This document shows positions 53,694 to 61,161 of a DNA stretch of 64,000 nucleotides, piece by piece. The notes beneath the pieces were generated by a model. That model made no database searches, had not been told where the DNA came from, and worked only from the letters and a program-made list of their open reading frames with translations. This stretch comes from Wenzhouxiangella marina (GTDB lineage: Bacteria; Pseudomonadota; Gammaproteobacteria; Xanthomonadales; Wenzhouxiangellaceae), in assembly GCF_001187785.1 (NCBI RefSeq), contig NZ_CP012154.1:3590501-3654500 (forward strand), given 5' to 3'. How positions within the stretch are numbered: the stretch's first letter is position 1; the number at the start of each line of letters is the position of its first letter. The position numbers and the translations under genes were made by a program.

Positions 53694-54251
53694 TCATGCC
53701 CAATCCTGCCCCATATAAAGCGTTAATTCGCTAAATTGGAGTTCATCAAGGTAGGCTGAAACAGCCTTGCTCCAGGAATAGACCGCAAGCGACAGGTGCC
53801 AGTTATGTGTTCCTTTTTTTCCATAGAGATGGTAGTAACCATCCCAGTGCCTGAATGCAGGAGTATCGACAGTCGGAACGAAATCAATCGTGGCTCGAGT
53901 TGCATGAATAATTTTGTTGGTCGTCTCCCGAACTGAGAGTGCGAAATCACCTTCATGAATTAACCCGAGCTCCAGACCTTCAAGAGCGGAACGCTCGAAG
54001 TTAACCAGCTCTTCTTCGAATCCGCTTGCGGTGCAGAACTCTTGAATCATTCGGAGCTTCACAGCGCACTCGATCAGATAGTTGCCTAGAAGTGCTTTTA
54101 GCCAACCCCAATAAGCATCAGCCTCTCCCTCGCCGATGTCGGCATCTGACCCAATCCCTTCCTGACGGCAATATGCCTCGGATCCAAGAGAAAGATGCCT
54201 TAATAGGAAAAGCTTCTCGTGCAGTCCATCGAAGTCGATAGCGTGAGACAT
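53694..54251 (-). CDS. Cassette-encoded soluble protein, unknown
   Basis: A 185-aa protein without signal or membrane segments, starting MSHAIDFDGLHEKLFLLRHL. It is Leu/Glu-rich and largely helical, with an aromatic C-terminal part (FRHWDGYYHLYGKKGTHNWH). No recognised family. The cassette's own attC has been hit by the IS, which leaves the coding sequence intact. Confidence 0.7.
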   Translation of the reverse strand: MSHAIDFDGLHEKLFLLRHLSLGSEAYCRQEGIGSDADIGEGEADAYWGWLKALLGNYLIECAVKLRMIQEFCTASGFEEELVNFERSALEGLELGLIHEGDFALSVRETTNKIIHATRATIDFVPTVDTPAFRHWDGYYHLYGKKGTHNWHLSLAVYSWSKAVSAYLDELQFSELTLYMGQDWA

Positions 54252-54261
54252 TCTCTTTTGA

Positions 54262-54344
54262 ACCTAACGTCTTAGCTAAGCGGCGCGCATAGCGCGTCCG
54301 ATGGAGGCCCCAAGGGCCGGAATGTCTTGAGCGGTTTGTTATAA
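54262..54344 (-). repeat. attC-5
   Basis: An 83-bp common-family site bounded by ACCTAAC and GTTATAA. Uninterrupted. It shows the full insertion target CTTGAGCGGTTTGTT. Confidence 0.92.
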
Positions 54345-54358
54345 GACACCCAGGCAGC

Positions 54359-54742
54359 CTACTTCTGGAGGTTGAAATGGTAGAACCGGCGGGTAGTGCC
54401 CCCCAACGGTATCCAGTGCTCTGATGTGCCGACAAACGTCAGATGCACAGCCTCTTCCCCGACCCTAAAGGGTGGCTCTGCCAACCTAACCCCACCACAG
54501 AACCACCCAGATTCATAAGAGATGAGAGGCTCATCAACATAGTGCTCGATCGAGGGGAAAACCTGTGCTGCGTCGAGCCTGGATTCAATATCGGGCATCG
54601 CCACAGAATGAATAATGATCTCCTGTCGGTGAGTCATCAGGTTCTGAGCTGGAAGTGCAGCATCACTCAATCGATTTTGGGAGTTGTGTCCACAACCCGT
54701 TAGAAGGAGAGCTAGGACTGTCAGCGAGAGAGAGATTTTCAT
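54359..54742 (-). CDS. Cassette-encoded lipoprotein, unknown
   Basis: A 127-aa predicted lipoprotein (LLLTGC lipobox, Cys at about 17). The mature part ends with GTTRRFYHFNLQK. No recognised family. ATG at 54742 is only a few bases from the upstream core site, as is usual for cassettes. Confidence 0.7.
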   Translation of the reverse strand: MKISLSLTVLALLLTGCGHNSQNRLSDAALPAQNLMTHRQEIIIHSVAMPDIESRLDAAQVFPSIEHYVDEPLISYESGWFCGGVRLAEPPFRVGEEAVHLTFVGTSEHWIPLGGTTRRFYHFNLQK

Positions 54743-54745
54743 GTC

Positions 54746-54829
54746 TTATAACGTCTTAGCTAAGCGGCGCGCGCAGCGCGTCCGATGGAGGCCCGCCAGG
54801 GCCGGAATGTCTTGAGCGGTTTGTTATAT
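54746..54829 (-). repeat. attC-6
   Basis: An 84-bp common-family site bounded by TTATAAC and GTTATAT, with the central variant GCCCGCCAGGGC. Confidence 0.92.
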
Positions 54830-55111
54830 GGCGTCAAAGTCAAACTTTGCTGCATGAAATTCCAGTTTGTCTCCAGACTGCATCTCTACGAAGAATTTTC
54901 CTGGATCTGATCGAACAGAGTTAATCGATTCCGAAGGACCCCAAGATAAGTATCTCGGCATCTTCACTAAACTTACTTCTTGGAATGTGAGCGAACATGA
55001 CCCCGAGGCAGATTGCATTTCCAAGCGACAGGTTCCTGCCTTCCAATCAATAATGACTTGTTTGAGAGTCGCATCATGCAGTGGCAATTTGTCAAACTCA
55101 GATGAGGCCAA
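54824..55111 (-). CDS. Cassette-encoded small protein, unknown
   Basis: A 95-aa soluble protein, starting with a TTG at 55111 (MASSEFDKLPLHDATLKQVI). The beta-strand pattern KAGTCRLEMQSASGSCSLTF suggests a compact beta fold. The opening LPLHDATLKQV...W resembles small cassette and chromosomal proteins of unknown function. The stop lies inside attC-6. Confidence 0.65.
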   Translation of the reverse strand: MASSEFDKLPLHDATLKQVIIDWKAGTCRLEMQSASGSCSLTFQEVSLVKMPRYLSWGPSESINSVRSDPGKFFVEMQSGDKLEFHAAKFDFDAI

Positions 55112-55128
55112 GGTCTTGTTTTCTCGCC

Positions 55129-55212
55129 TTATAACGTTCCAGCTAAGCGGCGCGCGTAGCGCGTCCGATGGAGGCCCGCCAGGGCCGGAATGTCTTGAGC
55201 GGTTTGTTATGC
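55129..55212 (-). repeat. attC-7
   Basis: An 84-bp common-family site bounded by TTATAAC and GTTATGC. Confidence 0.92.
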
Positions 55213-55214
55213 AC

Positions 55215-55748
55215 TCAGTTGCCCTCTAGGAGCTCCAATTCTTCGGAGGCGCGCATTGGCATAACCCAATCTACATACTCACTCTGGCGAATTATTCTGT
55301 CTCCGTCTAGGTAAACAAGATATCGGTAAGTTTCGGTAAATGGCTGAATTTTGTGGTGGTCCGGCAGACATCCTATACAGACGTTTACGATATCCTCTGG
55401 ACGCACACACTCGGTTCCGGAAGGACAGAACGGCTCCGAATCAAACTGCAGTCTTTGAGCAGAATTCGCCTCGTCATAATAGGCGACAAAAATTCCCTCA
55501 TAGCCCCTATGTACTGCCTGAACTTCGAACTCCACGTAAACCCGGCGGAGTTCATGATCCTTCCAAATTTGGGTAGCGATCCCAGTGAAAATTGTGTCTG
55601 CGGTTGCTTGGGCTTCGGCCACTGCTGATTCTTGAAGAGCGCGACTTTCTAACTGATACTCGACAAGTTCCGGCAAAGTTTGAGGCCCAGTTCCGTAGGT
55701 GGGCAAGGCGGGAACCAGGGCGAAAATTGCCAGGGCTGCAGATCTCAT
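55215..55748 (-). CDS. Cassette-encoded exported Cys-containing protein
   Basis: A 177-aa protein with a signal peptide (about 1-20). The mature domain has ADTIFTGIATQIW, VYVEFEVQAVHRGYEG, three closely placed Cys (FCPSGTECV, CIGC) and YRYLVYLDGD. This order of features resembles TIMP/NTR-like domains and two other cassette products here (57640 and 60533). The role outside the cell is unknown. Confidence 0.7.
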   Translation of the reverse strand: MRSAALAIFALVPALPTYGTGPQTLPELVEYQLESRALQESAVAEAQATADTIFTGIATQIWKDHELRRVYVEFEVQAVHRGYEGIFVAYYDEANSAQRLQFDSEPFCPSGTECVRPEDIVNVCIGCLPDHHKIQPFTETYRYLVYLDGDRIIRQSEYVDWVMPMRASEELELLEGN

Positions 55749-55934
55749 GCGAATCCTTCAGTCTTAGGGTGCATAACGTCTTAGCTAAGCGGCGCGCGAA
55801 GCGCGTCCGACGGAGGCCCGCCAGGGCCGGAGTGTCTTGAGTGATGAAATGGACTCCTCCCGCGTTTTTACCGGCATCGCGATGTGCCAACATTCGGGTG
55901 CGTTTCGTTGAATGTCCCACGACAGGAGGAGTCC

Positions 55935-56975
55935 ATGAACCAGTCTACTCTCATCGCCGTCGATCTCGCAAAGGAGGTCTTCCAGGTCGCCCTCGCCAGA
56001 GCTCAGGGCAAGGCCTACGCCCATCACCGGCTGTCGCGAACCCGGTTCGAGGCATTCCTCGCCAAAGCCGATCGCTCCATCGTGTTGTTCGAGGCCTGCG
56101 GCAGCGCCCACTTCTGGTGCAGACAGGCTCGGGAGCTCGGGCATGAACCCATCATGCTCCCCGCCCAGTTCGTCAGAAAGTACCGACTGCGCAACAAGAC
56201 CGATCAGACCGACACCGAAGCCCTGCTCGATGCCTATCGAAGCGGGCGGGTTCATCCTGTCCCGGTCCGGTCCGTTGACCAGCAGCAGATCCAGCAGCTG
56301 CATCGGGTTCGAGAGCAGTGGAAATCCACCCGTGTCGCTCGCATCAACGGACTTCGCGGATGCCTCCGGGAACTTGGCCATGCCATCCCGGCTGGACCCA
56401 ACGCGGCCAAACGCCACGCCCAGGCGATCATCGATCAGGAGGGCTTCCCCGCCGGCCTTCGCGCCGTATTCTCCGAACTGCTTCAGGAGATCACTGATCT
56501 GGAAGCCAAGATCACGCTCGCCGAGCAACAGATCCACGCCCTCACACGCGATAACGACGAGGTCTCCCTGCTTCAGCAGGTCCCGGGCGTCGGGCTGTTG
56601 ACCAGCACCGCACTCGTCGCCTGCGCCGGCTCGCCCGATCACTTCAAGTCCGGTCGACACTTCGCATCGTGGCTGGGGATCACACCGCTGGAATGCTCCA
56701 GTGGAAACAAGCGATGGCTGGGACGGATCACCAAGCGCGGCGACAAGTACCTCCGGATGCTGATCATCCATGGCGCTCGGTCGGCACTCTGTCGAGCCAA
56801 GACCCTGGCCAAGGCCAGCAAACCCCTGAACCGACTCCAGCGCTGGGCGTTGCGACTCGAGCAACGGGTCGGCTTCAACAAGGCCACCGTTGCCCTGGCC
56901 AACAAGATGGCTCGGATCTGCTGGGCGGTCTGGAAACAACGCGCCCCGTTCAACCCCGGTCCAGTCTTGAGCTGA
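55935..56975 (+). CDS. IS110-family transposase, copy 2
   Basis: 346 aa and intact; the same DEDD and Transposase_20 motifs as copy 1. It reads LAKASKPLN where copy 1 has LAKAGKPLN. The start is fixed by AGGAGG at the usual distance. It is probably active, given identical frames in all copies. Confidence 0.94.
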   Translation: MNQSTLIAVDLAKEVFQVALARAQGKAYAHHRLSRTRFEAFLAKADRSIVLFEACGSAHFWCRQARELGHEPIMLPAQFVRKYRLRNKTDQTDTEALLDAYRSGRVHPVPVRSVDQQQIQQLHRVREQWKSTRVARINGLRGCLRELGHAIPAGPNAAKRHAQAIIDQEGFPAGLRAVFSELLQEITDLEAKITLAEQQIHALTRDNDEVSLLQQVPGVGLLTSTALVACAGSPDHFKSGRHFASWLGITPLECSSGNKRWLGRITKRGDKYLRMLIIHGARSALCRAKTLAKASKPLNRLQRWALRLEQRVGFNKATVALANKMARICWAVWKQRAPFNPGPVLS

Positions 56976-57230
56976 CCCGTCAATCATCCCTCTGCACCGT
57001 TTGCGAAGAGACCGAACGCTTCATGACACCACAGGTTGGACCGGTACCGCACAAGGCCGATAACAAGTTCGGCATAGCCAATGCCGCTTTGAGCGAATGG
57101 CCCGCGGTACGCGGAACTCATGATGGCCCGATCGAGGAATATCCGCGATCAACAAGAGGCCGAATATACGCTTGCAACGAATCCAACCTCATGCGTCGTT
57201 CAGTCTCGGGTTGCGGGAGGAGTCCATATA
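56976..57230 (+). ncRNA. Putative bridge/seeker RNA region, copy 2
   Basis: The same 255-nt segment as in copy 1, with no difference seen. The TTGAGCG match to the attC insertion point is at 57089-57095. Conservation without coding capacity supports a functional RNA. Confidence 0.55.
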
Positions 57231-57237
57231 CGGTTTG

Positions 57238-57561
57238 TTATGTAACACCTGAGTCTCTACCGCCCTGACTGAGATTCACCTTCCAGCCATAGAGGTAGGA
57301 AGCCGGCCAGACCAGAACGCTAACTAAGGCCCAGATTCTGTTTCCACTTCTAACGGCATGGGAAGCTGATGCTAAAACTTGGAGGAGGACTGAGATAATG
57401 GCAAGCGTCAATCCGGAAAGTTCGAGCCAGTTCATCTCTGCACTGGAAATAAAGCGGTCGGAAAATCTTGGATCGTTGTGAAAGCGCAAACCAAGAACAA
57501 TGAACGCGAAAAAGCCAGACGTAGTTACTAGTAGGAATTTTCTCCGCTCTATCAGAGGCAT
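57238..57561 (-). CDS. Duplicated cassette gene, copy 1: small membrane protein
   Basis: A 107-aa protein with three hydrophobic helices (about 8-24, 45-65, 78-92), ending SQGGRDSGVT. Its sequence is identical to that at 59082-59405. The family is not recognised. In this copy the cassette's attC carries an IS. The duplication boundary coincides with core sites, so it arose by integrase excision/reinsertion or by recombination between cassettes. Confidence 0.75.
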   Translation of the reverse strand: MPLIERRKFLLVTTSGFFAFIVLGLRFHNDPRFSDRFISSAEMNWLELSGLTLAIISVLLQVLASASHAVRSGNRIWALVSVLVWPASYLYGWKVNLSQGGRDSGVT

Positions 57562-57564
57562 GTT

Positions 57565-57645
57565 ACATAACGTCTTAGCTAAGCGGCGCGCTTTAGCGCG
57601 TCCCAGTGGAGGCGAAGCCGGAGCGGCTTGAGCGGTTTGTTATAT
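57565..57645 (-). repeat. attC-9
   Basis: A common-family site bounded by ACATAAC and GTTATAT, with a divergent centre (GCGCTTTAGCGC, GGAGGCGAAGCCGGAGCGG). Confidence 0.9.
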
Positions 57646-58077
57646 GTCATCAGCAAAACTACGAAGCTTCTCTATTTCAGGAGCGACTTCGGAGCCTTCG
57701 ACATTAAAGTAGCCCCAAGAACCATCTGGCATAGTCACAAAGAGGCCATCTTTGAGAAACACCACATATTCAAGGCCTGTGAGTAAACCGAGCATGCAGT
57801 TGCCAGGCGCAAAAGGATACTCTTTAACCAAACCTATATGAGGATTCTCGCCCTTAAAAGATTCAAGTAATTGGTAAGTTGCATAAACCACTTCCCGGGA
57901 CTCACCTTCGATATCTTCCTGTCTTAATTCAGTAGCGATAATCTTTGCTCTAAAGACACGATCAGCCCTTTCGAATGTTTCCAACGACGTGGGTCGTGAA
58001 AATGAACATGCAAATGCATCCGAGTATTGAGCGGCAAGGAAAACCAGGACGAACAGCGTGATCAATATCTTGTACAT
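57640..58077 (-). CDS. Cassette-encoded exported protein, TIMP/NTR-like
   Basis: A 145-aa protein with a signal peptide (about 1-23, ending DAFA) and Cys right at the mature start (CSFSRPTSLETFERADRVFR). Then VYATYQLLESFKGENP, PGNCMLGLLTGLEYVVFL. Cys followed by ADxVF and a later Cys with GxxYxV resembles TIMP/netrin-like domains. The function in bacteria is unknown. Confidence 0.7.
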   Translation of the reverse strand: MYKILITLFVLVFLAAQYSDAFACSFSRPTSLETFERADRVFRAKIIATELRQEDIEGESREVVYATYQLLESFKGENPHIGLVKEYPFAPGNCMLGLLTGLEYVVFLKDGLFVTMPDGSWGYFNVEGSEVAPEIEKLRSFADDI

Positions 58078-58159
58078 ATAACGTCTTAGCTAAGCGGCGC
58101 GCGCAGCGCGTCCGATGGAGGCCCGCCAGGGCCGGAATGTCTTGAGCGGTTTGTTATGC
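58076..58159 (-). repeat. attC-10
   Basis: An 84-bp common-family site bounded by ATATAAC and GTTATGC. Confidence 0.92.
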
Positions 58160-58537
58160 GCCACTGCTCCGATACCGACGGAATGCAACCAAATAGGGTG
58201 AGCCAAATAGGATCAGAACCGCCAGTAGCCAGGCAGCTGCTAGTCCGCCGTAGCCCTCAAGCCAAAGAGCAAAGCTCAGTATCAGGATTGGAAAAATGCC
58301 AAAAAGCTTTCTTCTTAGACAGAGGAATGCGCCACCAGCTACCGAAAGCCAAACAAGAGTTGCGGCAACGGCGTTAGAGACGCTTCCTTCGAATCTTGGT
58401 GAATCCGCAAAGAGTAAGTAGAAGATCGGACTTGCTACTGCCAGTAGTCCGGCTAGGCCAACAAGCAACTGCGCGAACCAATCAGATATAGCGAATAGTA
58501 CTTTTGCCACTGAACTCACCTGATTCTTTGCGCGCAT
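58154..58537 (-). CDS. Cassette-encoded membrane protein, unknown
   Basis: A 127-aa protein with about four hydrophobic helices (roughly 20-45, 57-75, 82-95, 98-115). Start ATG 58537 overlaps the upstream core site; the TAA stop lies in attC-10. No recognised family. Confidence 0.7.
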   Translation of the reverse strand: MRAKNQVSSVAKVLFAISDWFAQLLVGLAGLLAVASPIFYLLFADSPRFEGSVSNAVAATLVWLSVAGGAFLCLRRKLFGIFPILILSFALWLEGYGGLAAAWLLAVLILFGSPYLVAFRRYRSSGA

Positions 58538-58616
58538 AACGTTCTAGCTAAGCGGCGCGCGTAGCGCGTCCGATGGAGGCCCGTAGGGCCGGAATGTCTT
58601 GAGCGGTTTGTTAAGG
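58534..58616 (-). repeat. attC-11
   Basis: An 83-bp common-family site bounded by GCATAAC and GTTAAGG. Confidence 0.92.
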
Positions 58617-58997
58617 TTTTTTGCTCTTTGCACTGCCTTTTCCCTTATGCTCAGTCAGTGGTTCCTCAACACTTTTTAGGATTTTTTCAGTCTTTGGATC
58701 CACTACTACTTTCACGTACACATTATCGTGATGGTTCACTTCTTGATAAATCTTCACGAAGCGCTCCAGGCTATAACTCCAAGAATCGCCTTGCTTGATT
58801 TCTCGGACACGTCCTTTCTTCTTTGAAACTCCCGCCCTAGTTTCTTTTGTTGAGATTAACAACCCGGCTATGGAGCTGCCAGGCGCGCCGGCCAATATCC
58901 ACTTGTACGTGAAACCACAGTTTTGGCATTGGATTTCCGCTGACTCTACTCCATCAGGGACAGGCCTAATCGAATCACATTTCGGGCAGCTGGGCAC
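58611..58997 (-). CDS. Cassette-encoded zinc-ribbon protein
   Basis: A 128-aa soluble protein. N-terminal CPKCDSIRPVPDGV and IQCQNCGFTYKW make a CxxC...CxxC zinc ribbon (Cys at about 4, 7, 24, 27). The rest is Lys-rich and ends in a basic tail. Nucleic-acid or protein binding is plausible but unproven. GTG start at 58997; the TAA stop lies in attC-11. Confidence 0.72.
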   Translation of the reverse strand: MPSCPKCDSIRPVPDGVESAEIQCQNCGFTYKWILAGAPGSSIAGLLISTKETRAGVSKKKGRVREIKQGDSWSYSLERFVKIYQEVNHHDNVYVKVVVDPKTEKILKSVEEPLTEHKGKGSAKSKKP

Positions 58998-59003
58998 CTA
59001 AAA

Positions 59004-59087
59004 CCTTAACGTCTTAGCTAAGCGGCGCGCGAAGCGCGTCCGACGGAGGCCCGCCAGGGCCGGAGTGTCTTGAGCGGTTTGTTATGT
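59004..59087 (-). repeat. attC-12
   Basis: An 84-bp common-family site bounded by CCTTAAC and GTTATGT; uninterrupted twin of attC-8. Confidence 0.92.
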
Positions 59088-59405
59088 AACACCTGAGTCT
59101 CTACCGCCCTGACTGAGATTCACCTTCCAGCCATAGAGGTAGGAAGCCGGCCAGACCAGAACGCTAACTAAGGCCCAGATTCTGTTTCCACTTCTAACGG
59201 CATGGGAAGCTGATGCTAAAACTTGGAGGAGGACTGAGATAATGGCAAGCGTCAATCCGGAAAGTTCGAGCCAGTTCATCTCTGCACTGGAAATAAAGCG
59301 GTCGGAAAATCTTGGATCGTTGTGAAAGCGCAAACCAAGAACAATGAACGCGAAAAAGCCAGACGTAGTTACTAGTAGGAATTTTCTCCGCTCTATCAGA
59401 GGCAT
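59082..59405 (-). CDS. Duplicated cassette gene, copy 2: small membrane protein
   Basis: 107 aa, identical to 57238-57561 at the protein level, and apparently at the DNA level from core site to core site. Its attC-12 is intact. It lies in a different neighbourhood (attC-13 upstream instead of attC-9). No recognised family. Confidence 0.75.
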   Translation of the reverse strand: MPLIERRKFLLVTTSGFFAFIVLGLRFHNDPRFSDRFISSAEMNWLELSGLTLAIISVLLQVLASASHAVRSGNRIWALVSVLVWPASYLYGWKVNLSQGGRDSGVT

Positions 59406-59408
59406 GTT

Positions 59409-59543
59409 ACATAACGCCCAGGTAAGCGGCGTTCAGTACGGAGCGACTGATCGGGCAAAAATGGCGAAGCCATGCCCGAGCAGGCGCGGAGTGCTGAACG
59501 TCCGAGTGAGCCGCAGGCGAATGACTTGACCGCCTTGTTAGGG
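59409..59543 (-). repeat. attC-13, long divergent type
   Basis: A 135-bp site bounded by ACATAAC and GTTAGGG. Arms GGTAAGCGGCGTTCAG/CTGAACGTCC and a long central hairpin (GGGCAAAAATGGCGAAGCC...) make it unlike the common family. It belongs to the PIN/NYN cassette, which therefore probably came from another array. Confidence 0.85.
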
Positions 59544-60143
59544 CTGACTGATCGGCGGCTTGTAACTGACATTCTCATTCTCAACGACGATCAGTTTCTG
59601 CTTCTTCATCTGCTCGATAATTGCGTCCAGCTCGCTTTCTTCGAGCTTTTTCAGAAACAACGCGTTGATGGTGTTGGATAGTGTTTTAACTTTGCGCGGC
59701 CTTGAGTGCCCACGTGCAGCCAAGCTCTTGACGATTGCCTCGATTTTTTCTGCAACCGACGTGGCATTGGAAATCCTTAACAGCGGTATTTCAGCAAGCT
59801 CCTTTTCGCGTTGAGCGAGAATCTTCCTCTCCTTGAGATGCTTGATCAGAGGATCAAACCCGGTATCTCTTGAGATGATGTGGAAGTAAGCATTCGGATC
59901 CTTTTCGGCCAATTGGCCAACATAGAACGCTATATGAAAATCGAGAGCATTCGGCCCGTTGCCTCCAATTTTCACGTACTCCGCGTTGCTGCCAAGGGCT
60001 TGCAGAGCGGACGCGAGTTCAAAGGGGATTTTTGCTTGATTTGCTCCAACGAAAACAACGACCTTGAACTCGTGACCTTTAAGCACTTCCAGGCTTTTCG
60101 GCTGGACATTCTCGTAGTCGATCAGGACGTAATTGTTCTTCAA
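59538..60143 (-). CDS. Cassette-encoded PIN/NYN-like nuclease
   Basis: A 201-aa protein. The N-terminal PIN-like domain has VLIDYENVQPKSLEVL (first Asp), GNGPNALDFHIAFYVGQLAE (central Asp) and HIISRDTGFDPLIKHLKER (last acidic cluster). This matches the NYN/PIN_7-type RNases seen in integron cassettes. A small basic helical C-terminal domain follows (KTLSNTINALFLKKLEESEL). TTG start 60143 has an AAAAGGA site. It may act in RNA turnover or defence; no antitoxin is in the cassette. Confidence 0.82.
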   Translation of the reverse strand: MKNNYVLIDYENVQPKSLEVLKGHEFKVVVFVGANQAKIPFELASALQALGSNAEYVKIGGNGPNALDFHIAFYVGQLAEKDPNAYFHIISRDTGFDPLIKHLKERKILAQREKELAEIPLLRISNATSVAEKIEAIVKSLAARGHSRPRKVKTLSNTINALFLKKLEESELDAIIEQMKKQKLIVVENENVSYKPPISQP

Positions 60144-60162
60144 TTGCTCAGTCCTTTTCTGG

Positions 60163-60224
60163 CCCTAACTATTCAGCCAAGCTGCCGAGCGTCAGCTCGG
60201 TCAGTCTTCGGCGGGCAGTTATTT
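60163..60224 (-). repeat. attC-14, short type
   Basis: A 62-bp site bounded by CCCTAAC and GTTATTT, with the compact palindrome GCCGAGC/GCTCGG. Identical to attC-18 in its core. Site of the ORF-less cassette, copy A. Confidence 0.88.
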
Positions 60225-60466
60225 TGAGCTTTGGGTGGGTCGTCATAAGCAAGCTATTACTCCCTGGATGCCAGAAGTGCTCCGCAGCGACTGGGGATCG
60301 CCACCGAAACTAACAGACATCGCTGTTCGTCCAGCTAACTCCGTTATCTGAGCGAACAGCGATGTCTGTTAATTTGATCGTGTCGCTGTCCGCAGTCAAT
60401 CGGTAATCCGCGCTTCTCTACGTAGGAAATCGACTCGGGCTTCTCCCACCCAAAGGTCACAATAAC
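60225..60466 (-). other. ORF-less integron cassette, copy A
   Basis: About 240 bp between attC-14 and attC-15. No convincing gene; a GTG frame of 38 codons on the minus strand is the best candidate. A perfect 19-bp inverted repeat (60311-60329 with 60353-60371, loop 23 nt) is the main feature. The unit, with its attC, is repeated at 63600-63905 with one base change seen. It could specify a structured RNA, a promoter or a terminator. Confidence 0.75.
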
Positions 60467-60542
60467 GTTTTAGCTAAGCGGCGCGCGCAGCGCGTCCGAT
60501 GGAGGCCCGCAGGGCCGGAATGTCTTGAGCGGTTAGTTATGT
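60460..60542 (-). repeat. attC-15
   Basis: A common-family site bounded by CAATAAC and GTTATGT. The right arm reads GCGGTTAGTTAT instead of GCGGTTTGTTAT. Confidence 0.9.
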
Positions 60543-60988
60543 ACGTGCCGGATTAGGCCACCCCTGACGGTAAAGGTCACGGGACCAAGATTTTCAATAA
60601 TCTCCTGAGAGCTCTCAGCACGCCACCACGTCTGGCGGTGTCGTCCAAGTGCAACTAGATACCTATCACCAACGATCAGTCTCTCAGTAGGACAAGTGCT
60701 CAAGGGGTATCTGATTGTCTGAATAGGATTTCGCAATGGGGTGCTCCAGCCCATAGTTGCCTCAAAAACCAGATGATGCGCTACGACTCTCCCCTCACCC
60801 TCGGGGCCCTCCAGTATAGGCGCCGTCTCCTTCAGCCGGCCTATAAACTGGGTTTCAGAGGATTGGAGAATGTACTGAGCTACTTCCGCTGGTCTAGAGC
60901 TGAAATTGAACTCGGGCTCGGCGATGCTACAAGCTAGGCTTGAAAAGGAGGTCGCGATCGCGGCTATTGCTAAGAGAACTCGATTCAC
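60533..60988 (-). CDS. Cassette-encoded exported Cys-containing protein
   Basis: A 151-aa protein with a signal peptide (about 1-19, ending SLA) and Cys at the mature start. Then ETQFIGRLKETAP, VVAHHLVFEATMGWSTP, PLSTCPTERLIVGDRYLVAL. The layout parallels the TIMP/NTR-like cassette products at 55215 and 57640. GTG start at 60988; the stop lies in attC-15. Confidence 0.7.
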   Translation of the reverse strand: MNRVLLAIAAIATSFSSLACSIAEPEFNFSSRPAEVAQYILQSSETQFIGRLKETAPILEGPEGEGRVVAHHLVFEATMGWSTPLRNPIQTIRYPLSTCPTERLIVGDRYLVALGRHRQTWWRAESSQEIIENLGPVTFTVRGGLIRHVHN

Positions 60989-61161
60989 TTCACAAAGTAC
61001 ATAACGTTCTAGCTAAGCGGCGCGCGCAGCGCGTCCGATGGAGGCCCGCAGGGCCGGAATGTCTTGAGTGATGAAATGGACTCCTCCCGCGTTTTTACCG
61101 GCATCGCGATGTGCCAACATTCGGGTGCGTTTCGTTGAATGTCCCACGACAGGAGGAGTCC

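Larger units (their letters stand above)
52222..53697 (-). repeat. attC-4, interrupted by an IS
   Basis: A common-family attC split into 52222-52291 and 53681-53697. Rejoining the parts restores a normal 87-bp site with no duplicated bases. It belongs to the cassette carrying the gene at 53694-54251. The central hairpin differs from its neighbours (GCGGCTTTGCCGC). Confidence 0.9.
55842..57230 (+). mobile_element. IS110-family element (IS1111-attC group), copy 2
   Basis: A 1389-bp copy in attC-8, at the same base position and in the same orientation as copies 1 and 3. The same 15-bp subterminal repeats are present. It appears identical to copy 3 wherever compared by eye. No target duplication. 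Confidence 0.94.
55771..57243 (-). repeat. attC-8, interrupted by an IS
   Basis: A common-family attC split into 55771-55841 and 57231-57243. When rejoined it is identical to attC-12 in its core, as expected because the two cassettes are duplicates. Confidence 0.92.

Noticed and set aside
55785-56987. Long minus-strand open frames opposite each transposase (also at 52232 and 61009)
   Set aside because: They are antisense to a well-recognised transposase with a strong ribosome site, and they run out into attC sequence.
59409-59543. Considered as a MITE because of its long hairpin
   Set aside because: The ends are proper attC boxes (ACATAAC/GTTAGGG) and it stands exactly between two cassette genes.
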